From Hypoxylon rubiginosum (taxonomy: Eukaryota > Ascomycota > Sordariomycetes > Xylariales > Hypoxylaceae), in contig CADCXA010000027.1 in the NCBI GenBank assembly GCA_902806565.1, positions 1,612,001 through 1,676,000 of the forward strand: DNA of 64,000 nucleotides, read 5' to 3'. This document shows, piece after piece, positions 12,203-24,729 of this stretch (its first letter is position 1; every line of letters starts with the position of its first letter). The notes under the pieces are model-generated. The model was not told the DNA's origin, did not search any database, and saw only the letters and a program-made list of their open reading frames with translations. The translations under genes and the position numbers were made by a program.

Positions 12203-14786
12203 CTAATCGGATATTCTCCACGAGTCGAACCACTTCATGTACTTGTACTGCTGGTTGCTGCCCGTCATGCCCCAGCAGATGGGGATGAAGAAGATGTAAA
12301 GGCCGATGATGACGGTGTACATAATTCCGTAGAGGGTGTACTGGAGCACCTTCTTCTGGTTTCTCAACGTGAAATCGACGAGGAAGCCCAAGCTCAAGAT
12401 TGCGAAGTACAGAGCGGGATAATAATGGTGAACATAGGTCACACGAGCCATGATGACGAACGGCAAGTAGTGAAGGAACCAACCCAGAATGGGGTAGAGT
12501 CCGGAGTAGTGAATTTGGTCAATATCGTCCTGGGACAAGTCGTTGAATCCTCGTCGCCATCGGAGAATGTACCAAGCGGTGACTAGTCCAACGGCGCCTA
12601 GGGAAGCTGTCGAAGCCCAGTAGACAAACGGATTACCAAGGAGGAAGTACTTGACAATCTTGTCGTCCCAGCCGCACATGCGTAACCCGACGTTCAGGAT
12701 AGGCCACTGCCACCATTGGGAAGCCAGGTCGTCTTGCTTATCAGGATCAGGCACCAAGGCATTGTTGGAAGTCATCATAGCGACGTTCAGGTGAATGAAG
12801 TCGTGAAAGAACGGCGACTTATACTTGCCAGGGTCTCCAGGAGGAACTTTATCAAAGTCAGCAACTGATTATCCAAATGCTTATTTATAAGACGTACGCT
12901 TCTCGTTGGTATGGGCCTCGACGTTCCAGTGAGTGAAGGTGTCACGGGGGTTGTTGCTCTTGTCGCAGGTCACTTCAATCTGTTTAAATCCCCACTGAGG
13001 AAGATTGACGTTGGCGGCCCGGAGATAGCATCCCATAACTGGATGTCTTAGTCTGAAAGCAGTAGTCAAAGTTCGAATCTTGCTCTTGTCACGCGAGGCA
13101 ACGTCTTTGACAACCTCAATTTGCCAGTGGTCTTTGTCGTCGCCAACAGTAAGATTGCCGTAGCAGGAGACTTCCTTTAGACTCTTGCTAACGGGGGCTG
13201 CGATGTCGTGAGAGTGAAGATTTCGCCCTGTCTGAGAGTGGATTAAACGAACAACGCTGCCGTCTCCAATGAATCGAGGCTCTTCTTCCGGGTTATAGTC
13301 AGTTTCCGAACGGGTAGGGTAAAACCACCACTCGTTGTTGGCATCTTTATGGTGGTAGCAGGTAACCTGCTGCTGAGTCGATCCCTCCGGGTAGGCTAGT
13401 AACAAAAGTTAGACTAATTCCATCAATACGGGATGCCAAGCACATACTCTGAACGTGACTGTGGAGTAGACCACCACCGTAGCCCATGTTCTTCAACGTT
13501 ACCTTGGAGCCAATGGCAACTTCCAGGGGAGAGTTACGTCCAATTTCACTACCCTCCAAGTTGGCCTGGAAAAGCGAGCTCATCTGTGCATCTCCGGGAC
13601 CACTCTTGGTCAAAATGGAGAAGTGAAGGGCAAAGGAGAAGAGATAGACTAGGAACGGAATGACGATGAGACCGATGACTCGAGCGCCAACATGACCTGC
13701 GAGCACGGGAACCGGCATCTTGGTGTTTCCGAACTTATTCCAGAGGTCTTCGATGGTGTAGAGGCCAACGAGGGCGGTGACAAAGAGCCCGACAAGTTTG
13801 ATACTACAAACGAATCCCAAACTCAGTCCCGTCATGAATAGCCAGAAGAACCATTCAGGCTCGAAGCTCTCCTTCTGCTGGCGATGGAACTTGGACCAGC
13901 AGAAGACGGTTGCAACAGTACCGAAGAGGAGCATAGAGTCTAGGAGGATGAATCGGCTGATCGTCGTGTATGAGTTTTCACACAGAACCATAAGGGCGAC
14001 CAGCCAAACAGCAGGTCGCTTAAAGTTCAGCTCCTTCGCGGTGTAGTAGGCCAACGGTACACACAATATTCCCCAGAACGCATTGAAGGCTCGCATGAAG
14101 GTGTAGTTGAGCTCTTCGGGGTAGGTCTCGCCGGACTTGAACTCGAACGATCCATTGTAACCTGCGAGGACTCCGGAAAGGCCGACAAGGATTTTACCAA
14201 GGGGGGGGTGCCTATTCGCCTTATTAAAAACAATATCCCAACTAAGCCTGAGGGTCGTAGACTAACACATCGAAGAATAGTTCGCGTTTGATGTAATGCG
14301 ATCCGAATTTGCCAAAACTGTTAAGAAGATATACGGGTTAGCGATAGGACGGGGTCGAAGTGACGGTTAGAGAGTAAGACGAACTGAGCTTCCTGTGCAA
14401 CTGTTAGTAATGCGTATAATGATCATGGAATGGCTCGCCGAACTTACATCCCAAGTAACAATCGGGCTGAGACCAATCTTGAATAGACGGGTGAAGACGG
14501 CAAAGGCTGTGAAAACCAGGGGTGCAATGATGAACTCCCACTGGTCTAGTACATCGAGGAACGAAGATTCCTAGACATATTGGTGTCAGCTGGCTAACTG
14601 GCACAAGACACGAAGCACGCATAGTGCGCATATATATACCTTCTTCTTTCCGTGGACCTTCTTCTCGTCGAGCTCGGGCTGTTGCGCCAGGGTTCCAGGG
14701 GTAGCAGAACCGGGAACGTTACGTCGGCGAGCAGCGTCACCGGCGGGATCAGCGCCGGACGCGACTGCGGCCTTCTTGTCGGCCAT
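12203..14786 (-). CDS. PMT2: dolichyl-phosphate-mannose protein mannosyltransferase, PMT2 class
   Basis: This is a multi-pass ER enzyme that transfers mannose from dolichyl phosphate to Ser/Thr of secretory proteins, important for the fungal wall. Seven exons join in frame: 14786-14640, 14570-14448, 14392-14385 (8 nt), 14317-14267, 14211-13448, 13395-12898 and 12846-12203, giving 744 residues. The first lumenal loop has the conserved W-D-E-A-H-F-G-K-F with the catalytic Asp-Glu pair at D90-E91. Next come HPPLGK, LAGYNGSFEF, SKSGPGDAQMSSLFQ-type sequence and the MIR region (KNMGYGGGLLHSHVQ, TYPEGSTQQQ), then hydrophobic C-terminal spans. Length and motifs fit the PMT2 subfamily (Aspergillus pmtA-like). 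The hydrophilic N-terminus is cytosolic. The start was chosen because the leader frame is open and has the right composition. Confidence 0.92.
14385..14392 (-). other. 8-nt microexon of the PMT2 gene
   Basis: The exon reads GAAGCTCA on the minus strand. It is flanked upstream by a 55-nt intron ending TTGCACAG, with a TACTAAC branch-like element, and downstream by a GTTCGT donor. Joined to neighbours it encodes Glu-Ala and two bases of His in the invariant WDEAHFG stretch. Without it the catalytic Glu is lost and the frame shifts. Confidence 0.85.
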
Positions 14787-16249
14787 GTTTGCGAACTATC
14801 TCTCGACCTCGTTCTCTAAGTCGAGAGGTAGGAGGCAGAATAGGGGGAAAGGTTGAACGAATGTGACCGGCTGGACAAAGGAGGCTTACGTAGGAAATAA
14901 AGGTCAAGTAAGAAAAAAAAGGAGGGTCTTGAAGTGAATTAGATTAGATTGGTCATAGATGACACAAGTAGAGCATCTCTCCTACAAAGAAAGAGCAGCA
15001 AATGGCAATGATGACTAGGAGAATGCAATGGGAAAAACTGATTCTCGAAGTCAAAATAAAATGCTGGTAGAAGTGAAAGGAGAGGTTTGAGGTTTGCGTG
15101 GCTTGTACGATTAGAACGATGATAGTACAGGTACAGGTACAGAATACGGGTTACCCTAGGCCGTGTTCCGACTTCTAGTTGGCTCCTATCTTTTTTTTCT
15201 CCTGCAGACTTGCTCCAGCTGAAATCGATTTTTAAGGTGAGGGACAGCCTGGATAGGACGCGCTAAACGGCCCCTGACCCCCTGGATCTTCTGCGCCGCT
15301 AGCTTTATTTAGTAACCTAGGTCCTTAAAAGTTGGTATCCTTTCTGCCTTTTAGGGGACACTTTGTTCATTTATTTGACACGCGCGTTACTTCGTACAAT
15401 GTACCTCGCACTTAACCCCAATAGAAACCTGCCCACTTCGTCGGCGCCGCGCCTCACATAGCTCACATAGCCCCCCTGTAGCATGCATGAGGTCGGACAA
15501 AAGGCAGTTAGTGCAATATCGAGACTATTTCCATATCGATATCGATACCAATATCAATATTAATATCAGGTATCAGTATCAGTATCACAGGAATAGATTC
15601 TAGTTTATGATACTTTGTATGACTACTAATTTTATCGAATTGATCCTCGTAGTCAATCTCATTGTTAAAAGTACACTCATGCTAAATAAAACTATAACAC
15701 ATTCCGCCCGCGTACTCTTCAACATCGAAGGCCGTTGACTCGCAGATCCGTAACCTAACTCCGGACAATCATTATACAGGCCGTTGAGACTTAGTCTTGA
15801 CATGAAGAAGAAAATTAACATGGACACGAAAATCGCTGCCAACTTTCCCAGCTGCAGACATCCCGCCTAGGTGTAGACATGAACCTTAGTACATTTCCTC
15901 GAATAAGCGGTATGTAATACTCTCTCATGTCTCTGCTTCTGACACTGGTCCTGGTGGATGCCACATGCCGGCCCATGACTCCTTGTCCGTCCAAGGTCCG
16001 GCCGAATATACAAAAGTAAAAGTCAACCTGTCACAATGAATTATGTATTCTCGTTTCTCACACTCTTCCGGTCCCCTCCTGTCTCGTCGTAGGCGCCCTC
16101 GCTCGACTGCGCTCATTGTCCCTATGCAAACACTTTACAAATAATGCCGGAATGTGGCCGCCGTAGCCTTTAGGATTCCCGACCGCCGTCTATATGAATC
16201 AGAGTCTAGTAATTTCCGCAACCAATTTAATGCTTCGTGTTTCGTGAAT
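14787..16249. other. 1.5 kb intergenic region
   Basis: Upstream of PMT2 there is a purine-rich stretch at about 14880-15080. The region also carries the degenerate ATC/ATATC repeat at 15533-15588. Short open frames such as 15600-15842 have no recognisable domain. I see no gene. Confidence 0.5.
15533..15588. repeat. degenerate ATATCGAT/TATCAGTATC short repeat
   Basis: A run of imperfect hexamer-like units (ATCGAT, ATATCA, TATCAG, TATCAC) covers about 55 bases in the intergenic region upstream of PMT2. It looks like simple-sequence expansion and not a regulatory array. Confidence 0.6.
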
Positions 16250-18645
16250 TCAGTCGTCTCGTTGGTCTATTGGCGCATATCTGGCTCCGCCGGCAGGGCT
16301 ACTACTACTTCCCCGGTTTTGACCGACCATCCTTGTTAGCCACTCGCCTACGCGCCCTCGTGAACTCTGGCTGTCAGACCGTGTTTGCAGCTTTCCATCT
16401 ATGATATTGACCGTAGGAGGGTCGATATCCAGCGGGGGGATATTAGCGTCTGAGCCAAGGGGCCGTCCTCTAAGGTCCAGCGACGGCACAGGTGATCCTG
16501 CTCTAATCAAAGAACCCGTTTCCGACCTCATATCGGGAGTCCCAACTGCAGTGCTTGCATCTCCGAATAATGAGTTCATGTCTTCTAGTCGTACACCACA
16601 AGTCTCGGGATAAATAAAGTACACTATCACTAGTTAATAACAGTAGAAACAGGATAGAAGAGTGTCCGGACTTACCAACTACAAAACTGACAACGCAGAA
16701 GAAGGCGTGTAGCAGATACAGTCGCCACTTGATCCACTCCTGCAGAATAGGAGTCATTTCGCCCACAAGCCAGTTGAAGGCCCAGTTAGAAGCAGTGGAC
16801 AAACTGGCTCCCTTCGACCGAATGCTCAGCGGCAGGATCTCGGGCGGGTAGAGCCAGGGAATAGGTCCCCAGGAATAACCAAACGCGGCATTGTAGATCA
16901 TAACGAAAATGACTACTAATGTTGGCGTGGATTTAATGTCCAGGTAGATGAAATACGACACGAAGGACAGAGATATAGCCATTGCGACGGCGCCGGTCAG
17001 AAGGATGATTCGACGACCCCAGCGATCCACCACATACCACGGTGGGATGGTTGAAAGCAAGTACGTTATGCCGTTAATGCCAGTCATCTTGACCGCATCA
17101 TGACCAACCCAGCCGGCGGATTCGAAAACATAGGGGGCATAATACGAAATGACGTTGATTCCGTTGAGCTGCGCTAGCGCTTGGGCAGACATGGCAATGA
17201 AGACACGAGTCTTGTATCGTCGGAACATGTCCGAGTAAGTTCGCTCGCCCTCCATGCGTTGGAGTAGGACATTCATCTTGATTTCGCGGTATTCGTCCCT
17301 CGCCTTCGCGTTGTGAATGTCGCCGCCGCCGTATAGGTTCGCTATGACGACAATGCCTTCTTCGTCATGGTCATTGTCCAGTAACCATCTACACAGATGT
17401 TAGTAGAGGTAGCTTTTATTAGCTAACAGTAGAGCTTTACCTTGGGGATTCCACGATGACCAAACTGCCCAGGCCTAATAGAGCTCCCATCACACATTGC
17501 ATAAGAAGAGGAATACGCCACGACATGTCGCTCTCGATATAGCCGCAAAAGTAATCAACCCAGACAGAGGTTGTGTAGCCGATAATGTTGCCTGAAAATT
17601 CGATACAGGCCAATTTGCCTCGGTTGTGGGGAGGTGAGATCTCGGACTGGTAGACTGGAACGATCGTAGATAAGGAACCTACACCGAGACCAGCGATGAT
17701 TCTGCCTAGCATCATCATGGGCATATTGGCTGCAAAGGTCTGGAGAGCACCGCCGACGAAGAAGATGATAGAGCCGTATAAAATCGTCCTTCTCCTGCCA
17801 ATGATGTCACCAACTCTCCCTACGATGAGAGACGAGACGAGGGCACCAATCTCGAGAATGGCAACCATAGTACCGATTTCAGCTTTCGAGGGGTGTTTAA
17901 AGTAATCCCTAAAGTATGGGCCCCTAGAAGCAATGTTAGAGACGCGACTAGACAGGCCAGTTAAGCTAAACAGTAATCGGCGTCGAGTCCTTACGTGATG
18001 ATGCCCGACATGACTCCTTGGTCATATCCGAAGAGGAAGACACCTAACGACACGAAGATACTCGTAAAGTAACTATAACAATATCAGTACCCTCTGTACC
18101 ACTTGTTTAGGACCATGTTATACACACATGAGGGCCTTGCCCGTGAAACCGTGAATCCCGGCTCCCGGCATGATGGAGGCTAGTATACGCTCTGCTCTTG
18201 AGATACGGCGTGGAGGGACGATGGGGATCTCGATAGCTTCCTTATCAATACCCCCAGGCAGGGACCTGGAGGAACGGGAACGACGATGGCTATGTTCAGA
18301 GACGGATCTTCTAAACTGGACGCGTTTGCGGTTCGGGTGACGCTTCAGGACACCGGGGAAGAGGTCCTGATTTAAGGAGGTATCGGCGATGGTCTTCCGC
18401 AAAGGATCCTCCGCATCTGCCAACTGCTCAGCGAGATCACCTGTATCGGTCCAGGAGTCGGAGTCGGCAGAGTCGGAGGAGAGTCTCTCGTGGGATGGCT
18501 GGTCCCGGTGGCCGGCCAGCAATGACGTCGATTGGGTGCCGTGGTCGGATCGGTTGGTTAGGGTCCGAAGGGGGATGTTTGAGGGAAGACGGTTAGATTT
18601 TGGTGAAGGAATTTTGGAGGTGTTGGGGCTGTAAAGCAGCAGCAC
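16250..18645 (-). CDS. MFS sugar transporter with long hydrophilic N-terminus (5' end unresolved)
   Basis: This is a 12-span proton-linked sugar carrier of the plasma membrane (Sugar_tr family). Exons are about 18645-18128, 18072-17995, 17923-17441, 17388-16676 and 16629-16250, near 723 residues if 18645 is used. Motifs are FGYDQGVMSG in the first span, GRVGDIIGRRR, VESPRWLL, QLNGINVISYYAP, DRWGRR and PETCG after the last span. A Ser-rich C-terminal tail follows. About 165 hydrophilic, Ser/Arg-rich residues precede the first span. The codon at 18645 is GTG; the first in-frame ATG is at 18171, right before the first span. TTTACAG ending at 18629 may be a 3' splice site, so a short upstream exon with the true start is possible. 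The substrate cannot be told from sequence. Confidence 0.85.
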
Positions 18646-21600
18646 CCTCCCGCGATAAAATAATATTTATTGGAATTGGGTTGGGGAATGCGGAAAGGGT
18701 GGAGTTCGTATATAGGACAGGGCGCCGAGATCCAGTGTCATCCGGGCCTGACGAGTGACGAGTGACGAAAGGCGAAGAGGCGGTTACAGCTCCAGGGCTC
18801 TTTTTTTCTTCTCTTTTCTCTTTTCTTTCCTTCGACCAGGACAGCAGGACCACAGCCAGTCTCCAGCACGCACGCAGGTGGATCACCACAGCACAAGGCA
18901 CATGCACGACTCAATCTGGACCAAGCCGGGTATCACACACTGTAAGTACAATACGATTACTGCAACCTGGGGCAACGGATAGCCCGAGAACGGAGACGAA
19001 CCGGACCTTGGAGGGCAATCAATAAAGAGGCCGTTACAAAAACCAGTTCAGGTGATTTAGCGTATGTAAGGGCTATTAAAGTTAGGTACCTGGTGTAAGG
19101 TATGTAAGAGTCGGTAGTTCAGGCGAAACACTATTGTATTGGGATTGATGGTTTTGGGAGAGACAATAAAATGAACAGATTCGATGTGCACTTCAGGCAA
19201 AGATTCGTGAGAAGGGGGAAAAAAAGAAAAATTCCAACCTTCATAGGACAGATAGCATAGATTGATAGATGATAGATTGATGAATCCTATCTGCAATCCC
19301 CTATTTTCATAATTTCAGGGAGTAAGGGAGATGGCTGTTGATCTCAAGTCTTAGGTCAGTGGTGCTTGTACTCCGTCTGACTACGTACTGTATCTTGCAC
19401 CTTGCACGTAGGTGTTTTCAGCGTTGTAGTACTGCTAAGAGGTAACACCTAACAATCCCGGCTGTGGGGTAGAGCCCCCCGAGAACCCCCCACAGGCGTC
19501 TCAAGGATAACGGACAGCTTTAGGCGCCGTTTGGCTTCCTATAGGCGGGAAATAGGTGACGTCCCGTAAGTTATACGATTCGAACAATGTACTCTACCGT
19601 ATCTATTTACTTACAACGACTGTGCTAGGCCAGGTAAGCTTTCATACGTATCACCGTATCACCGAGTTGTAGGCTAGGTATTAGATAATGACTGGTTTTA
19701 TTGAGCCGCTCGCGATACCAGACACACATCGACCCATCGACAACACGACTATATAAATGTTCCAAAAAGAATCTTTATCTACCAGTCTGCCTAGGTATAC
19801 AACAACAGCAAGCTACCTATAGTCATACTCCACGTGCGCCCACACTCTAGCCCGGTTCTTCAACCTGCTGTGCCCACCTCCTAAAGTCCTCCTTCACAGC
19901 TAGACAGCACACTTGCACTCCATAGATTGGCGACAGTCACATGATATGCCTAGACTTTGTGGGGTTACTATTGGATATGCATCGTGCTGATCGCGTGCCC
20001 ACGACAGACGGAGAGCAAGAGAATAATATAGAGCTAAACACTACACACTTTCTATTCGGCGGGTGGTCTCGTGAAAATCAGACCTCCTTTTTGGAATATG
20101 CATACGATAGAGCGCAACACATGTCGAATCCTTTTCTTGATTTAACGAATGAATCGAAGCGGCCCCAAAGCCACCAGTCGGGTCAGGTGTTGGCCCTCTG
20201 CAAGGTTTAGCCGTGCTAAGGACTGCGAGCTGTGCGAGGTCGCTGGCTATGGCGGCTCACCATGCAAAAACAGACCCACGATGTCATCATAGCTTCAAGA
20301 CTCGAACCAAGGCGGTCAGCTAAAATGTCACTTGAGGATGCAACACCCCGGACTTTCTCCTCATCAGATTAAACCCTTTCCCAGTTCTCCCAGTTCTCCC
20401 AGTGTCTCAGTCCTACTATTGGGAATTTGGGAAGACTTGCGTCACAAGAACCATCTTGGAAGCTTGGATATAGCTCGGCTGATTATCTACCCCCCTTTTG
20501 GTTCCCAGCTTCGAGGGTCCCTACACCCACATGCTAATACGCACGTGAAGATAAAACAAATACCAGAAGCTCGCCATAAAAATTATCTAAAATTCCAACG
20601 TCTTGTTCACTTCTAAATTTATCTACTAGTCTACTAGTTTGAACTTCATATAGACAAGATATTTTTATCATACTTTAGGCCGGCTTCCCTTAGATACCCT
20701 AGTCAACTAAATCATGAGGTCCAAACTCCCACCACAAGGTCTTGTCACGGTCGACGTTAAACCACCTAGCCGCTTGTATCGACCTATTCGACTATAAATG
20801 ACTACCTACATAGGTATCTTCATAGTCACGATCAAAGCGTTTTTTCAAGGTTTAAAGCCTACTTGCCGCTTCGACCAATTGTTTTCCTAAGCTATCACGA
20901 GCCTTCTGAGACTCTAGAATCATAAACACTCCTTCATCGACTGAGCGAATGCCTGCGGCCGTAGGATTAGGATTCAGTCCTAAACCAGAGGCTCTTACAA
21001 AACAAGCCGTCTTCGAGCATTAACTAGGCAAAAGAGCAAATGAGGGCACCAAATTACTTACAAGCGGGCTGACCAATGCTGCTGATCATTGCCATTAGAT
21101 GCCTCGGTTAGCACGAAGTAGGTGTGGCTGAAACGCTTCTATTCCTTGGTCGCTTACGCCTCTACGCCCCAGAATGCTAGATGAGTTTGTATATTGGAAC
21201 TCAAAATTCCAACGAGTTCAATAACTCGAGGTTTCACCCACGGGCCGTCTTCTAGTGGGAGTCTCATAGCTGGCTTGGAAATTGATTAACACAGTCCTCA
21301 AGTAATCGCTGAAGCCTTTCTAATACTCGTCGTGTGGGAAGAAGGATAACTCTATCTCTGTGCCCGTTAGGTCATCATCAGAGGTAGGCTATCCTGCGTC
21401 AAGCCGTGTTGTACGAGAATACAACGCATCCTAACGGATTTCCATGCATTCAGGTTCAGCGGGTAGAAACAGGTAGTCTCGACATCTGGCTCTTATAAGA
21501 TACAATACCATCAAATCACTTTTCGAACGAATATTCATGGTGATACTCGCCATTGCGCTGAATCTCAAATATGACCTTGCCGACTATCTATATGCGTATG

Positions 21601-23519
21601 GGTACGCATTAAATTATACCCTCTAAGACAAGCGGACCGTAAGCGGACATCCATTCATCCAAGATTGCAAAAAGGAGCGAGCAAGGGTCGGCGGGTAGCA
21701 GTAACATCGACCGGAAATCATGTAGCGCCAAAATGCCTTGTCTTAGTAGCTTGCGTCAAGTACTCGACACCATCGGCGTTTCTTGGCCTCTAGGGCCGTC
21801 CCGGCCAAGTACATGTGTATGCTGGGGCTTGGCAAGACAAACGAAAATGCCTTCAGGTAGGCTAAGGTATCATCGTCGATGTGCCTCGAAATATACTGCC
21901 GAGACTAAGCTGGCTTTGCCTCCATCGCCACATCCTACAACCTCACCAAAAGGTGGTCTGTTGCGGTGGTGCGGTCGATGGGAACCAAAAGGAATCAAGA
22001 GCCGGAAGGCGAATCAGAAGGGCAGTGTCGCTTATCGACGATAGACGCAGGCTTATAAGAGGCTACAGCTCATCACGCATGAAGATACCCCAATGCAAAT
22101 TACTTACAGATGGGGGTCTCTTGGCTGCTTCCATGCGTACCTAGGTAACTTCTAGGCCGTTTTTGGTAAGATTCACAGACATTTTTATGCAAGACATCGT
22201 GGATCTTGCTGTCCGTGAGCATTAGATATGACCCTTTTTTTTTCTTTTCTTTTCTTCTTCTCTTGCTTTGGCTACACAAACCACAGACCATGCATGGACT
22301 ACTTATAAATAAACTGTATAAACCATAAACCATATATGATAACGAGTTCGCTTTAGGTTTCTTAGAGGCTAAAGTACATTAGATACCTTAGCTAGAGTTA
22401 AATCGTACTTCTCGTGTTAGTGCTATTGGCAGGATGGGTTTTAAATTTCAACGTAGGATTGGCTTTCCCATAGAATTTTAGCGTTGCCTACCACTTCTGC
22501 CACTGCCACTCTGCCACTCTGCCACTCTGCCACTGTACTATTACATTATTACATGGTATGAATGTTCACTCACTCACTCTCACTCACTCAAATTGGCCCC
22601 GATCCCCCATCTCTCCCACCCCCCTGCTATAACCCAGACAAACCAATTCATCAACCCCTGCAAGCTATGCTGAATCTCGCCGTTCCTGCCTTTTCTTTCC
22701 AGGAACATCAGATATCGAGCGACCCAAAATAGGCTTGGGAATAATTTCCCAAGGTGGCCCACCCGTTCCCAGCCTGCCCAACCACATCTTGTCGTCTACC
22801 ATTTACCATCGTCTACGTACCTTGTCCAAGCCCTGCCAGCTTGTTTCTTCCTTGACTTGCCCAGTTCTGCCACTTCTCCGATACCTTAGCTCACTCTCTA
22901 CTGTAGAATGCACAAGGGGGATCCCCAGGTCTGGCTTAGCAGCATCTATCACCCTATCATCCATCCTATCACCCTGTCACCCTAACAACCTTCGCCCTGG
23001 CCTTGTTGCGCCCTTCATTTCCTCCCTCTTCACACCTAATCCCTCTCCCGTAGAGGATTGAAGAAGCACCATTCAAATTTTCTTGGAAACGAGACAGCAC
23101 CATTAGATTCGAAATTCGATAATTGGAGGAAGGGAGTTCGAGGGGGTTAATCGACTTACATCATAAACGCCTGGTCTTCGAAAATCTCCTCGGAAGTAAT
23201 TCGAACTTCGAACTTCGAACTGACTACGAACGAATCTTCGAACAAGCGCGAGTCAGGCTGCTATCAACTATCCAGCACAGAGAAAAAACCTCGCAACACC
23301 TGAGCGCCTCCGCGCGACACAATATCTCTATTACGAGATTTCAGCCACAGATCGAACCCGAATCTATCAGAACGACAAAGGGTTATCACTTGGGTTGCGC
23401 GCATCTAAGCACTGCGGTTCCAATTGGACAAACCAGCAAAGGACAGCATCTTTCATAACGACCTATCTACCTTACTCGATAAAACACCATCGCGCGAACT
23501 CTTCGCGCTACTTAATCAA
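18646..23519. other. 4.9 kb region without recognisable genes
   Basis: This region lies between the divergent sugar-transporter and Chs7-like genes and is moderately AT-rich. The longest open frames (for example 19941-20210 and 23123-23458) are about 90-110 codons and show no domain. Short tandem repeats occur at 22497-22534 and an ACTC run near 22568-22590. The part just upstream of 23520, with repeated TTCGAAC words near 23200, is probably leader or promoter of the Chs7-like gene. No transposon ORF or terminal repeat was seen. Confidence 0.5.
22497..22534. repeat. tandem repeat, unit CTGCCACT
   Basis: Four full 8-mers and one 6-base partial unit lie head-to-tail. The sequence sits about 1 kb upstream of the Chs7-like start in non-coding DNA. 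Confidence 0.85.
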
Positions 23520-24729
23520 ATGGGGTCGACAAATTTTGGCAACTTCGACGTATGTAGCCCTCATAGCTTTATGAGATCATGAGCAGAATGCTGCGACGAC
23601 TTTTGCGAATAGGACTCATCTAACATGGTGTACGCAGGCCTTCTGTCGCGATTCAACCCTGCCAGTCTGCAATGTACGTTCCCATATATCTAATAACACC
23701 ATTATGCGATATCCTGTTCCAAGGCTCGAGGTCGCTGACAGCTAGGGTTAGGTTCTCTCAGAAAATCATAATCAAACGGGCGGATGGGGTGGCTGCGAAC
23801 TGCGCGGCATCCCGCTGTCTGGCAACCGGTATTTGGGGAATCTAGGTTTGTTCAACTGCGCAGCCTGCGTCAATTCGTGCTGACCACGTACAGGGTCGAT
23901 ACTACTATGCGGTATTGCTATTGTGGTATCATTACTGCTGCTGCTGCGCTCGGAAAGGAAGAAGGCTGCTGTTGGTCGGAGGTCCGTATCACTGCCCTCC
24001 AAGTAGGCGCTTTTCGACTAATTCGACTACAGAGAGATGCAATTATTCCTGCTCGGTTACATCATAATCGAAATATGCGAAATATTCACTGTTGGAGAGT
24101 TTCCTCTGAGTGGAGGAGTACGAGTTGTATGCGGTACCCCGATGCAAATTGTAATGGACATGAGAGACTAACTTGGCCAGGCCTTCACCGGAATTCATAT
24201 TGGGATGATTATTGCGACGACGTGGGTTCTGCTGCTTAATGCTGTCGTAGGATACCAGATTCTTGACGACGGAACTCCGCTCTCCCTAGGATTAATGGCC
24301 ATATCCGGGGCGGTTCTCTTCATCGGCACCGGCTATATCACACTCGACACGGGTTATCACTGGACCAACGAGTTCGTTCCCGATCCCACTAATCACTACC
24401 GGAATATCGCGCTCTACGTCCTTTACCAGCTCGTGCCGCTTATCTTCCTGGTGGCCTTCTTCGTCTTAGAAGGTGTCCTGGTGCTGAGGATTCTAGGCGA
24501 GATTCGGCCCATGATCTACCTAGCAGCGGCCGGTGTTCTGTTCGCGATAGGGCAGATATTCAACTACGTCATCAGCCCCTATATTTGCAATGGAACGGCG
24601 GGCAAGATTGACGGAGCGTTATTCGAGACGCTCTTCACGCTACTTTCAGTGGTAATGATCTGGGTATTCTGGTCGAGTATCACGGAAGACGACTGGCCGA
24701 TCGCCAGCCAGCCTACGGGCTACCCCTAA
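23520..24729 (+). CDS. CHS7: Chs7-family membrane protein (chitin synthase export chaperone-like)
   Basis: Chs7 is an ER membrane chaperone that lets class IV chitin synthase (Chs3) leave the ER. Six exons join exactly in frame: 23520-23549, 23638-23673, 23752-23845, 23894-23981, 24033-24126 and 24181-24729, giving 296 residues. The N-terminus MGSTNFGNFDAFCRDSTLP and the Cys after it match the family start pattern (small, acidic, then a Cys before LPLC/LPVC). GWGGCELRGIPLSGNRYLGN leads into the first span. RRSEMQ-like sequence (GRREMQLF) follows it, and ITEDDWP ends the last span. About seven hydrophobic segments are visible. The sequence looks like the divergent second clade of Chs7 proteins in filamentous fungi, so the export role for chitin synthase is inferred. 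Exons 1 and 2 are only 30 and 36 nt. Confidence 0.82.

Noticed and set aside
20300..20330. A GGTTCGAGTC-like B-box on the minus strand
   Set aside because: No matching A-box, acceptor stem or anticodon arm could be drawn around it.
20353..20367. CTGATGAG followed by GAAAG on the minus strand, similar to a hammerhead core
   Set aside because: There is no room for stem II and I found no paired stems I and III around it. The similarity is likely chance.
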